Below are positions 1 through 10,860 of a stretch of DNA of 64,000 nucleotides, piece by piece (the first letter of the stretch is position 1; each line of letters starts with the position of its first letter). Where the stretch lies: contig BJKQ01000008.1 of assembly GCA_006538405.1 (NCBI GenBank), positions 1,674,001 through 1,738,000 of the forward strand. The letters are read 5' to 3'. This DNA is from Hansfordia pulvinata (taxonomy: Eukaryota; Ascomycota; Sordariomycetes; Xylariales). A program made the translations under genes and the position numbers. The notes beneath the pieces are model-generated. The model was not told where the DNA came from. It was given only the letters and a program-made list of their open reading frames with translations, and ran no database searches.

Positions 1-45
1 AAGAAGAAGAAGAAGAAGAAGAAGAAGAAGAAGAAGAAGAAGAAG
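1..45. repeat. (AAG)15 microsatellite inside the esterase coding sequence
   Basis: Fifteen perfect AAG units begin at the window edge. On the minus strand they read in frame as TCT (Ser) in exon 2 of the carboxylesterase, just after the SEDCLF motif. Confidence 0.95.
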
Positions 46-476
46 ACGGGGTGTAGACGTCGACGAACAGGCAGTCCTCGGAGGAGGCGCCGGGGGCTTC
101 GCCGTCGCCACCAGGCATGTCCTGGACGCTGAGGCAGATGGGGCCGTGCTGTTGAGTTTTGGGGGATAGAGGGGCAAAAAAGTCAGTTTTCTGTGCTGTC
201 TTTTTATTTTTTATTTTTTTATACCCGTCTCTTCCTCCATGAGTAGTAAGGAGACGAACATGAGATGGCAAAGAGGGGGGGAGGGAAGACGATTACCTCT
301 TTGGCAGAGACGACGCCGTGCTCCTGCAGAGGAGGCTGCGGCAGGCGGAAGCGGTTCTGGCCCAGGGGCGGGGCGGCGAAGCGCATCCCGAGGAACTCGT
401 CGACGTTGTTGGGGCCTGTCCGGCCCTCGTAGACGGCGTAGCCGAGGTCGACCCGGGGAGGGGACCTGGCAGAAGT

Positions 477-520
<44 letters not shown>

Positions 521-599
521 AGAAGGACGGGCCGGGCAGGACGGAGAGGGCCAACGCCCAGGTCCAGGCGTTGTAGGCCCGAAGAAGGGGCAACTGCAT
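1..599 (-). CDS. Secreted type-B carboxylesterase/lipase, N-terminal part (runs off the left edge)
   Basis: Two exons are visible: 297-599 and 1-148, joined across a 148-base intron (donor GTAATC, acceptor CAACAG), both in phase 0. The ATG at 599 starts a hydrophobic signal peptide (residues 1 to about 27, ending near SFSA), followed by a Pro-Ala repeat spacer. The mature part carries the family hallmarks: YAVYEGRTG, then FLGMRFAAPPLGQNRFR (the usual 'F.GIPYA.PP.G..RF' segment), and in exon 2 SEDCLFVDVYTP, the conserved carboxylesterase type-B signature 2. The catalytic Ser/Glu/His lie beyond the window. Such enzymes hydrolyse carboxylic esters outside the cell, and the substrate cannot be inferred. 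The visible end is a run of at least 15 Ser codons (TCT) in the loop after VYTP, which is unusual. Divergent from the next gene. Confidence 0.85.
478..519. repeat. (GGAGCC)7 hexanucleotide repeat coding for a Pro-Ala spacer
   Basis: Seven perfect hexamers, read on the minus strand as alternating Ala-Pro directly after the signal peptide of the carboxylesterase. Length changes would keep the frame. Confidence 0.95.
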
Positions 600-765
600 C
601 TTGTTGGTGCTGTGCTGTGCTGTATGGTGAACACGCACGCTAGGGGAGAGAGGAGTCTTGGATGGCGGGCGAGAAGGGGGATCGCACTCTTGTTTGGGCT
701 CCAGATGGGCGGTGGGCTTGGTTGCAAGACTGTGTTGGGGAAAAGGGGGTTGGACGTGGCCGGGT

Positions 766-771
766 CTTATA
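766..771 (-). promoter_or_regulatory. Possible TATA box of the carboxylesterase gene
   Basis: TATAAG on the minus strand, about 165 bases upstream of the chosen ATG at 599. The spacing is reasonable for a fungal promoter, but this rests on a single short match. Confidence 0.35.
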
Positions 772-1160
772 TCCATTATGGTGTGCTCGCAGTGCTTAAG
801 TGATATACCGTGAGACGCTGGTAAACGTCGAAGAGGCGGCCGTTGACTCGGCCCGAGAAGCGCCATCACGTCAGCTGGCTACCGCAACGAGTGTAATTTA
901 TTAACGTAACGTACGTATAAAGTGTTTACCAGTTGAAGCTGGCTGTTAAGGAGATACAGAAATGACAGAGAGACCCAGAGCGCGCAGGAGAGACCGCAGC
1001 TTGTCGTGGACGATTACAAAGCCCAGGCGCTGACAAACTGAAGAGGAAAGGCCACCGCCCACCGCGCCGGGGCTATACGGAGCACCCGTGGCTATTAGCT
1101 GCTGTCTGACTTCGCAAAATCCCCAAGTACAGAGTGAGATCAGCCCGCCTGGAAGTATTG

Positions 1161-1188
1161 AGGTAGGTAGGTAGGTAGGTAGGTAGGT
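1161..1188. repeat. (AGGT)7 microsatellite
   Basis: Seven perfect tetramers. The same AGGT/ACCT core recurs throughout the intergenic DNA of the window. Confidence 0.95.
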
Positions 1189-2077
1189 ATACCATCCGAC
1201 GCGCGCGGAAGGCAGACCGATGTGAAGATAGTTACATAAGCAACCAGGATAAGTAGGTAAGAATGATACTCGTGTCCAGGGTGCTGTGCTGGCTGCAGAC
1301 GACGACGCCGACGGTGCTGGTGGGAGACTACCTAACCTATCTAATCTCGGAAGACTGCCCATCTCTTGTCCCCAAAGTCCGGAGCACGAGCAACCAGACT
1401 TCTTCTCCCCAAGTCCGAACCCCGAGAGACGAATGATGGATGCCTGAGGTAGGGTAGGGACACTGGATTACTCCGAACGCGACGGCTGCCCTCGAGTCAG
1501 TCATCTCCATCTCACGCCCAGCCGACGGGCCGGAAGACGGACTGTTGTTGTATACGTAAAGGACGAGTGCTCGTGGGCCACGTCGGTAGTGCCCTTTCTG
1601 GCGATCGCGTCAACTCGATTTTGACTTCCCCTTTGGGATTGAGATGGAGATGGAGATGCAGGTGGTGGCTGGGTACCTTAGGTAGGTACCTTGGGTACTC
1701 ACTGGACCTCATCTTAGGTAATGTGCCCGCGCGGCTCGGCGATTCAGTCGTGCAGTGTTCCCATGGGTCCCGGTTTATTACTAACGAATTTGATTAGTGG
1801 ACCGGGAGTGAGTGAGTGAGTGCCCTGCTCACACTTACCACGAGTACGTACTCGCAGGGCTCAAGTTGACCCGACGTCGCCAACAATCGCTTCTGCCAAC
1901 CACCGGACGCAGCGCTGGCCTTCCCGACCCCGATCCTTACTGCCATGGCGGGCGCTGAACTCATCAGGAAAACGTGGTGCTCATTGACGTGATAGGGGCG
2001 GGGAGGGGCCATCGCATCCCAGCGGCAGCCGATCCCGGCCGCGGCCAAAAAAAGAAGAAGAAGAAAAAAGAAGCACA

Positions 2078-3091
2078 ATGCAACCGCGAAGGGACGACGA
2101 CCACAGCGTCGCCGACCCGGATGATGCCCCTCCCAGAGCAACGGATGCGCCCAATGCGACAGAGGGGGCACGGAAAGCGGCAGGCGCAAGCCCAGTCTAT
2201 GCAACGGGGCACGAAGACGACGACAATGAAGAAGAGGAGGAGGAGGCCATAAGGGCCCACGTCGCAAAGACCCTCGACAAGTCCCTCCGAGGGCGCAAGG
2301 GCCGGCCCTCCGCTTCTGCCGCTCCTTCTGCTGCTGCTGCCGCCGCCGCCGCCGCCGCCACCACCACCACCACCACGAGCAGCCGCCGCGTCGACATCTT
2401 CTGCGCAGAGCTCATCCTCTCCAACCCCCACTGCTTCTGCTCCGCCCCCAAGCAGCCCGGCGAGACCCTGTGCAGCCCCTGCCACCGCCGCCTCCAGGTC
2501 GACGCCGGCGGATCCCCCGGCCCGCTGCGCGACGCCCTGCTGTCCAGCCATCTGCGCAACTTCTCCCTCCGCCGCCGGCGCAGTGGCAAGGTCGGAGACG
2601 GCGGCGGCGACCATAATGGTTATGAAGGTCATGACGATACGGGGCCCCCGGCGGCGGCCAGCAGGACAGCGCCCGCAATGACCACCGCCACCACCGCCGC
2701 CGCCGCCGCTCCTGCCCGCCCTCCGTCGGCCTGGAGCAGAGTGCGTGATAAGTGGAGGTCGCGAACGGCCGGTAGCAGCAGCAGCAGCAGCAACAGCAGA
2801 AGCAGAGGCCAAAGACATCAGAAGCGCGGCGAGTTTGACCGGACGCAGATGTACGGCCCGGCTCACGGCAGCGCCGGTAAGGCTGCCGGAGCTCATGCCA
2901 GCAGCAGCAAGTCCTCCGCGGGCAAAGACGACGACGACGACGATGACGATGACGACACGCTCGAGGCCCAATTCAGCGACGGCGACGACAGTCGCGGCGG
3001 AGGCGGCAAGCCCCAGGTGACGGTCGACGAGCGGGCGGCCAGGCTGCGAAGGGCCCAGAAGCTGCTCCGGCACCAGCAGGGCCCCGGGTGA
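2078..3091 (+). CDS. Uncharacterised low-complexity protein with a five-Cys cluster
   Basis: A single uninterrupted frame of 337 residues; the ATG at 2078 has an A-rich context (CACAATG). I do not recognise the family. Visible parts: an acidic stretch (residues about 45-57, mostly D/E), an Ala10 then Thr6 run (about 84-100) encoded by GCC/ACC triplets, a compact Cys segment (C109, C119, C121, C132, C135; spacing C-x9-C-x-C-x10-C-x2-C) that could bind one metal ion, a basic, Ser-rich centre, an Asp10 run near residue 290, and a charged C-terminal helix-like segment (VDERAARLRRAQKLLR). The competing 401-residue frame on the opposite strand (1964-3169) reads mostly as poly-Val/Ala/Gly shadow of this gene. 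Probably an intracellular, largely disordered protein. The strand choice rests on the Cys cluster and the charged tail. Convergent with the synaptojanin gene. Confidence 0.6.
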   Translation: MQPRRDDDHSVADPDDAPPRATDAPNATEGARKAAGASPVYATGHEDDDNEEEEEEAIRAHVAKTLDKSLRGRKGRPSASAAPSAAAAAAAAAATTTTTTSSRRVDIFCAELILSNPHCFCSAPKQPGETLCSPCHRRLQVDAGGSPGPLRDALLSSHLRNFSLRRRRSGKVGDGGGDHNGYEGHDDTGPPAAASRTAPAMTTATTAAAAAPARPPSAWSRVRDKWRSRTAGSSSSSSNSRSRGQRHQKRGEFDRTQMYGPAHGSAGKAAGAHASSSKSSAGKDDDDDDDDDDTLEAQFSDGDDSRGGGGKPQVTVDERAARLRRAQKLLRHQQGPG

Positions 3092-3110
3092 AGATTGAGG
3101 AAAGGAGACG

Positions 3111-3141
<31 letters not shown>

Positions 3142-3672
3142 TACATATAGTGGGACTGGGAAAAGACATTGAGCTATCAATCTGGCAACGGCCACTGCCC
3201 CTCTACGCGTCGGCATCGGCTCGCGGGTGGAGGGCGATCAGGCGCCACGGGTGCAGTAACCCAGGCTACACTCATCCATTACTACCAGGTATACTATAAC
3301 AGGTACCAAACAGTGACCGTCAATCACCATGACATGCCAAGAACGAGTAGCGACGACCAAATCGACACTTTGAATAGGTCGTCTGGATAGAGTTGAAATT
3401 CGAATGGAATGCATTAACGCGCCATTTTCGCTTTTGAACCCGCTTTATAGCACCATGCTCCCCATCGTCTACCATGTCCTCATACCCAACCGTGCGTACT
3501 CGTAGTCGTTCGTGTCTCATGTCGAAACGGCGCTTGGAAAACAGCTCTGCAACTCCTGACCTCTTCTTCCATTCACAGGTCCATGGACCCAAGGATACAA
3601 AGTCTGCCAGCTTTTCGTACACATTATTCTAGTGGTGGCTGTTCTCTCAGGACTCGAGTCCCATGGTCAGAA
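3092..3672. other. Convergent 3' region between the hypothetical gene and the synaptojanin gene
   Basis: Contains a (TA)13 run at 3111-3136, 20 bases after the stop codon of the upstream gene, and otherwise unremarkable sequence with no supported gene. Both neighbouring genes end here, so it should hold two 3' untranslated regions. Confidence 0.6.
3111..3136. repeat. (TA)13 microsatellite
   Basis: Thirteen perfect TA units in the presumed 3' UTR of the gene at 2078-3091. Confidence 0.95.
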
Positions 3673-6600
3673 CTAGCTCGGCTTGAGCGTCTCCCAGCCC
3701 ATCATGTCGCCGTTCCCATCGTCACCCAGCAGATCCATGTTGGAGGCATTGGGTTGTTGTGCGCTCTGGTATTTCTGGGCTTGTCGCATCGGAGGTGCGT
3801 GTGGGTGTCGCATGGAACCCTGCTGCTGGGCCTGCTGCTGGGCCTGCTGCATCCGGGTCGGCAAAACGGGCTTGCGCTCCACACTGCCGAGCCCAGGTAG
3901 GTTCACGCCTCCCGACGGCCCAGAACGACCTGTTACGGTGCTGGGCAGTGTGCTGGACCTCGTAGGCTGCAGCGGCGCCATACTGTGGTGCATGCCCCCC
4001 GTCAGATTCCCAGCCCCGCTGCTCTCCAGCTTGGAGGTCAGGGTGGAAATGTTCGAGGCAGGCTTGCGAGGTATGGAATGGCTGGCCGGCGAGTCCGAGT
4101 AGGGTGCAAATTGACCATTGTCGAGATCAGAAGCGTGGGGGGACGCGAGGTGCGCCGGCTTCTTCGCCACAGGGGGCGCCGGCTTGACCTTGCCTGAAGC
4201 CGGCGACGGCACTTGCTGATGAGGCGTCGACGAGCCGGTTCTACCGGCCTCTGTGCTGGGCACCATCGTGGACTGCAAGCTCGGACCAGACGACACTCCC
4301 GCTGGCCCTGTCTGCCTTCTAGGTGGGGGTGGGGGTGGCGGTCCGTCGTTGTTCATGTTCTGGGCATTGGCCGGGTCGGCATGCAAGCTCATCTGACCAA
4401 CCTTGGCAGGCAGTGAAGCAGGATCGAACGGTGGCGGCAGCTTCCTAGGTGCTGCGCTGGTAGTCGAGCCCGACAGGATGGTGGAGTGGTTGATATGCTC
4501 GTATGGCGAGCTGGAGATGCTCGAGAATGAAGAGAGCCTCGAGCTGGCCCGCGGCACAGCTACCCAATCCGGCTCTTCGGTAGTCGGGAACGGGTTTGAT
4601 GGTCGGTTGGGGTTGAGGACCATGACGCCCTTGTCCTGGCCTGGATTCGGACCTCGCGGCGGGCCGGCTGTCGATTTGGCTGCTTTTCCGTTTTCAAGCC
4701 ACCATCTTTGCTGATCTGAGCTTGCTGGCGGTAGCCCTGGCTCCACCGGCTCATACCCAATCAAATCCTCCTCGTCTGATTCTTCAGTCGTGAAGCCTTC
4801 CGCCGACTGGCCCACCATGGCCTTTCGGCGATCGTACAGCTGGCGACTCAGCTTTTGGCGTTGCGCCTCGTTGACAACGCTCACAGCGCATTTGAAAGTC
4901 GCGTAAACGGGTCGGTGATCTGAAAAGCGTAGGGGGGCACAGTTGTAGGAGAGCTGGTTGATGTTGACTCCTTTCCGCAAGATTCGGTCAGTCCAAGCAG
5001 GAATTCGGGCCTTTTCACTGCGAAGTTGTCAGCACAGAAATTTACAACATGATCGTTAGGGAACGCTTACGAGGTGTCGTATCTGTCAACGCCAACATCG
5101 AACTTGTACGTGGGCATGAACTTGATTTTCGCCTCCGAGTAGTAGGGAAATGCAAGGCCTCCGACCATTTGCCGATTCAGCTGTGTATGATGAGCATAAA
5201 CACCTTAGTCCATAGGAGCAGGGGACAAACCTGATCGTTCTCGTACAGCTCGTCTAGGTCACGGGCTTGAACAAGATTCATGACCCGTTCGTGAGCCAAG
5301 CCGATGCGGTAGTTGAAGTCTCCCAGCCAGATCACCGTGTCTGTAGATCATCATCAGTTTCCCGCCCTGCCCGATTTGGGGGGGTATGCCATCTTACCAT
5401 GGTCATCTATGGCCCGGTTGCGCTGAAAGCGGAGTCCGCTGTGAATGGTAGCAAAATCGCGATTCCTCTCATCGGCATTGGAAAACCCCGCGGCCAAATG
5501 CGCCGTGACGAAACATATTTGAGTGTTGGCGTAGTCCATGCGGATGGCCACCGCGCCCTTGTTGCCAGCGATGCCGGACATTCCGGTCTTCTTGACGCTG
5601 CCTTCGACGTTCTTGATCTTGGCAAGAGAAGAAGCCTTGACGAAGATGCAGAGGGCAGCACCGACCAGCTGTCCGCTGCGGAGAAGGACATACTTCTCAC
5701 CTCCTGCCTCCTTCGCGCGCTGGTTCAACGCCTTCTTGATCGACCCCTCCCACGCCTGCTTGCGGGTGGGGTCGCTGTTCATGATTTGCTGCGCGCTCAA
5801 TTCGACGATTTCCTGGAAGCCAATGGCCATGATCTCCGGCAGGGTTGAGCCAAGCTCATTGGGCCAGAGCCAGGGAGACAGATCATCTTCGATGCCTTTT
5901 GTACGGCCATTCAAATTGAATGTTCCCACAAAGCTAGGCAGTCAGAGTCAGCGAGTACGGGTATTTCAATGGCTTGAGAGTACTCACATGTTGATCGCCT
6001 CAGTCGAAGAGTACTCGGGGCTGCGCTTGGCCAGCTCCGCAGAGACGTAGTCACTAATAGGGTCGAACAGATGCACCGGGGCCTGAGTTACTAGTCGGCC
6101 CAGGAGAAGGTCTATCGTGTTCTGTCTTGACTTGTCGGCAAAGTTGTTGATGTATAGTCTAGTTGCGCTCTTTCGAGCGTCTGCAAAGGCCCCCGCCAAA
6201 GACATTTTCCCAGTCCGTGTGAAAGAAGACTTCAAGGCGCCAGTCCCAGCGTAGATTCGAGACAGAGCGTCTCCGTTGTCGGCCCACAGCGTGGAGTGCC
6301 GCATCCAGAAGTCGGTTTGAGCAAATTGCCCCCGGTGGCCCAGGAAAGACTCAAAGGCCAGCTGCGAAATGAGGGTTTGGATCAGATTGGTACGGTCCAA
6401 GCAGTCCAAGCAATTGGTTCGGAACACGCCTTCCTGCTGCAAGACAACTACCATGCGGCGACCGCCGCCGCCAGGCTCATTTGACATGTTGAGCAGATCA
6501 TCGGTCTCTTCTGCCATGAAGTATGCAAAGCCGTCCGCCGAGTGCTCGATGTGGCCCCTGATGTCCTTGGCAGCCTCGTACCCCATGACTTTCGTCTCTG

Positions 6601-7923
6601 CATGAAAGTCATAGTCGGTTCGCCGCAATAGCGCATGGTCTGACGAATTCTTCTCCCCTCGGCGGCTCAAGGGACAATGCTGCTCTCCGTAGTGATACAG
6701 CTGAGTAAGCTCCGCCTCACCAGGTTTGGTTTCGCTGAGGAGGTTGACGATATGCACGGCACCGTAGGACCGCTCCAGATCCTGAAAGTGCTTGTCGAAT
6801 GCTGGCTGCGTCCCGTCGGCCGAGCGCGTAATGCTGATTTTTTGCTGGCCCGGGATGAGCCCGGCTGTCTGCTCCCAAAACACGGGGACGGAGCCTCGAA
6901 CCTGGGCGTAGGAAAACAACGTCCCGGACGGACTCCAGTATATTGTTTCTGTCTCGACAAAGTTTGCAACATGACCATCGTCGTCTATGCCCCGACTGTT
7001 GAAGCGGGTGCCTGCGCGCCGACAAGAAAGTCGCGAAATGACAGTCAAGTGGGAAGGGCGCCCCGTTCTCGAAGCTGCCAGAGGGGCCACAGGGGCTGGA
7101 ATAGACATGGTGGAGCAGAAGCCTCGAATGGCAGAAGTGAGGATACGCGAGGCATCCAGAGTTTCGCGCTCGTGGGTCAAGAGCCGGGAGCGGAAGTTGA
7201 CAAGCGGCGATATCATGAACGAGTTCCAGAGAAAGGCATCGTCAAAGTTGTCAATGTCAAAAGTGTCGGCATCGATGGGCCTGTCCTGCAGCCTGTTGGT
7301 CAAGTCGAAGTCGGTGCTGTAGTAGAAGGTGCCGTTGCTGAGAAGCTTCTGGAGCTCCTGGTAGGGGTACTCCATCTCGCCCTCGCGATGGCCGAGATTT
7401 TGGCCATAGGCGGAGGCAGAGTTGTCCGACAGCTCGGAGTCCCAGGGGTTGATGGAGTAGACATGGTCGTACTCGGAGCTGTTGAGGCAGAAGAAGTCGA
7501 CATTCACGATTCGTTCCACGGTCTCGCCAGGGCGCACGTGAGCGACGCGGGTGGCGTGGGTGACGACACCAATGAAGACATCGTTGTTGATGGCGATGAG
7601 ACCGAGGGTGCCGTATATAGAGCGGGGTGTGAGGGGGCGGAAATCGGCAAGCAGGCTTTTTGTGACGGGCGAGAACTCGACCATGCATTTGGACTTTGCG
7701 GCATGTCCGTCAGCGGTGGCGCGCGGCGGGCCGAGGGGGCCGAGGCAAGAGTGCCGTCGAGGATGGCCTCGCCAGTTGTCGGGCTGTGCCGGAAGATGAG
7801 GGCGTGGGTAGGCGTGGCAATGGCAATGGCACGATGGGGGTATTCGCGGACGAGGAGGGTGCAGGACTTGTCGGAAGAGGAGGAGGGGAGGGCGTTGCGT
7901 TGAGGCTGCTGGGGCGAGTCCAT
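3673..7923 (-). CDS. Synaptojanin-type polyphosphoinositide phosphatase (Sac1 + inositol 5-phosphatase), with one apparent frameshift
   Basis: Exons 7923-5988, 5933-5398, 5340-5231, 5180-5071 and 5017-3673; the four introns (50-57 bases) have GT donors and AG acceptors, and the joins keep conserved motifs intact. About 1345 residues once the frameshift is allowed for. Residues 1 to about 600 form a Sac domain with the CX5R site CLDCLDRT (about 505-512), which removes 3-, 4- or 5-phosphates. From about residue 646 comes a 5-phosphatase domain: FVGTFNLNGRTKG, WLGDFNYRIG, ARIPAWTDRIL. The C-terminal about 380 residues are Pro/Ser-rich, with an NPF motif (EH-domain ligand) and a Pro7 run, as expected of a protein recruited to endocytic sites (compare yeast Inp51-53). 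The N-terminal beta-strands (LLVREYPHRAIAIATPTHAL) lie in a different frame from the rest. No GT-AG intron fits between 7700 and 7800, so one base appears to be missing, probably in the G5 run (plus strand) at 7735-7739. Confidence 0.9.
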
Positions 7924-10860
7924 GTCGGAATGGTGTAGCGCGTTGTCGCTGCGCCGGGTGCTGGTTGCTGAGTGCTTGGCGTCCGCTATTGTCTGCGTGG
8001 GTGCGAGTGTATAGAATGCACGGGTGCTGCCTCTGCCTCTGCCGCGACCTCAACCTCTGCTGCTGCCGTGGCTGCTGCTGCTTCGGGGTGGAGGTTCGGG
8101 CCGGCCGGGCTCATCAAGACGAGACAGGGCGCGGTCATGCTAGGACTGGGTGCGTCGCGGGGGTGCAGGGGCGCAGATCGGATCCAGCACCTGGGTGTAT
8201 GGTAAGGTAGTTGCGCCGGGCAGGAAAGTGATGGTGAAGTTCAAGGGGAGGTCGGTGGTGGTGGAGCGGTGACACGGTGGTGGGGGTGGGAGGATGCGGT
8301 GTTCTGAGGTGAGGTCGGATCGGGTCGGGGCCGGTCAGCAGCGGCGGATGCGCACCTCTCCCAGTCAAGTCAGGCCAGGCCAGGTCTGGTCAGGCTGGGC
8401 TGGGCTGGGTCGCAGCTGCCCGTGCTGGTCGCACGTCAGCGTCATTTCTGCTGCATTGCGCCTTCCATTTTGAACAACAATATAGGTACATTAAATAGGT
8501 ACTTTCATCGGGGATTGAACTGACCGTGACATTGAATCCAATCTTGCGTTTATGTATCTAATATCAAGGCTCCTTGAGTCATGTTCCATTGTAGGTGAGG
8601 GTTGGTGCAGGCTGCTTCTTATAAGAGATCAACCAGATCATGATATTACTTGCGATCTGGTACCTCGCATGGCTTCCTCAGTCACCCCCTTCCTACCAAC
8701 CTTGTCGACCTTGAATCGGATGCACTTGAGCCAGACCTGGGATACTGGGATAGCTGTAGCACTTGGCAATGTGGCACAGCAAAGCGGCCGTCCTTTATTG
8801 TCATCCAAGGTCCCCTGTGCGACGCGGACATGGAAATGAGCCGCCTACCCTTATTACTCCGTACGTTCACGTAGTAGTATCAGTGATAACGGAGGCAGGT
8901 AGGTGACGCTCGCCACAGGAATACTTGTGACGTTGGCCGGACAGCTTCGGGTCGGCTACCGAACACGCCGACCTGGCCATAAATGGATGCTTCCAGCAAG
9001 AGCCTTGCGAGCTTCCATTACGAAGGTGAGGCTGCAGGTAAGTTCACAGCCATTGGCACCGGCGAGTCAGGCATGCTTGCAACCGCCTACTCCTGATTCG
9101 CCTGCTCGGCTCGGGCCCGGATCTGAGGCTGTGTCTATCACTGCCTGGGACGGCCAATGACTCTTACCTCCTGCTCAGATTCCATTCGTGCCCTGACTTG
9201 GTGGCGACGGCATGTGATTCAGGCGCAATTCTACAGCAATCCCGCGCCGCAGGGGGCTGATTCACACCGACATGTCACGACTGCTTTATAGGATGGAGAT
9301 AGATGCGTGGCTGCGTGCGTGCCATTTGTGCAATGGAGCTGGTTTTCTAGCACAACAAAGGAGGGGTGCGGGCAGGCCTCAGAGTCGATATTTGAGATCA
9401 TTTCCATGTTGGATATCCCTCTTCCTATCATTGTAAAATTATTGGGGTATCATCATAGGCCTGCGTCGCGTCCCACTGGGGATCAGAAGAAGAAAGAGCA
9501 AGAGAAAGGAGATTCATCCACGTTGGTCAAACCTGGAGGCGCCGGTTGTTGAAGCATACGCTCGGTCATGTTTCGCTCTGGAGCGCAAGGACTACGATAC
9601 CCGGCGCGAAGGTGAGGGCATTGAGTCGTCCGGCCGTGGACCTAATGATTGCCGAGCACGTTGGCACCAGAATAAAACCCAGTGGCGCATTAGCCGCACA
9701 CCCTCCAAAGCACATCGCTCTTTTGCGACTTCGTGGTAAGCAGCTGATATTGAGGGCCGGTATCAAACCCAACAGAAGCTGTGTCAGGCAAAGGCAGCGA
9801 CCGGCCGGCCCGGGCCAGTGTGGTTGAAGATGAGAATGATGAGGTTGGTGTGCATGGCCAACTTTGCGGAAAGTTCCAAGGAAAGAAAAGTGCCCCACGA
9901 CGGGACGGGACCTCATCTGCAGCCCCAAGTGGCGGCAGTTGCGGGTCCCGGATGGCAGGTGGCAGGACCGGAAATGGCGAATCAGCGCCTATAGTACCTT
10001 ACCTAAGGTATCGTCAGACCTCCTGCAACGGGCTGCGATTAGACGATGACTCCATGAGACCATTTTCTGTAGAGTAGAATGGCACCGACTAGAGCAAAGA
10101 ACTTGGCGTCGACGTGTGCTTTCGCTTCTTGGCTTTTCGACATGGCTATCGAAATACTCTAGAACAGACGAGCTCTCACGAGAATGGCAAGCTGAGTGGC
10201 TACAGAGGCGGCACCCGTGAAACGAGAGTGAAATACGAATGGATACGATCGGGTTGGGAACATGGGTTTTCACGGTGTCGTTGAACTGTTGGCACTCATT
10301 ATAGTGATCTGCGAGCTCGGCCAGTTGCGATACTCGACACGATGAGCCACTACCGGCCGGCGTTCCAATGCTTGCTAGCCGCCAAGAAGCTGGCCTTGCA
10401 GCCTTGCAGCCTTGCAATCCTAGCCAGCCGCAGTTGCCGCATCCACCCAACAAGGTTAGGACTGGAATGGTGAGCTACGGTGTACGAGTACGAGTACCGT
10501 ACGCGCTGCCCAGCCTACCGTGCTTCTACTCGTAGGTAGGCTGCTCTGAGCTGCGACCGGTGCGCATCCAGCGCCAGCCTCGCCATATTCTCCCTCCCTC
10601 CTCCATCAACCTTGTTGCACACCACCACCACTCCAATCAATCATTAATTCCAGGGCCCTCGTCATCTGCAGGCCCCTTACGCCTTTCATATCAAGCCCTG
10701 CTCCGCGTCGCGCTTTACTTCGTCGTCCGACTCCGTCACCCGGTCGCCCAGCTTCGTTTTTCTCCTGCCGGAGGTCCTCCGCCACTGTCGCATTCGCGCC
10801 GCAATCCCACCACCCTTGTCCGCTTCGTCCCTCGCCTCGCCGCCCCGTGCCCTTACTGCC
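7924..10860. other. Divergent intergenic region between synaptojanin and PRP39
   Basis: 2.9 kb that should hold both promoters and 5' UTRs. There are CT-rich tracts and CTGGG/CAGGCCAGG iterations around 8360-8410. The last 300 bases before the PRP39 ATG are pyrimidine-rich (CTCCCTCC and similar), typical of fungal promoters and leaders. TACGAGTA/TACTCGTA motifs sit at about 10485-10535. The short open frames (for example 9546-9827 and 9989-10453) show no recognisable protein. Confidence 0.6.

Larger units (their letters stand above)
600..2077. other. Divergent intergenic region, no gene seen
   Basis: Lies between the carboxylesterase (-) and the hypothetical gene at 2078 (+), so it should hold both promoters. 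It contains an (AGGT)7 array at 1161-1188 and several further AGGTAGGT/TACCTTAGG motifs around 1677-1720. The short open frames here have no recognisable content. Confidence 0.6.

Noticed and set aside
1964..3169. 401-residue open frame on the minus strand opposite the hypothetical gene at 2078
   Set aside because: It is mostly poly-Val, poly-Ala and poly-Gly read from the reverse of Asp/Ala/Thr repeats; the plus-strand frame has the Cys cluster and normal charged segments.
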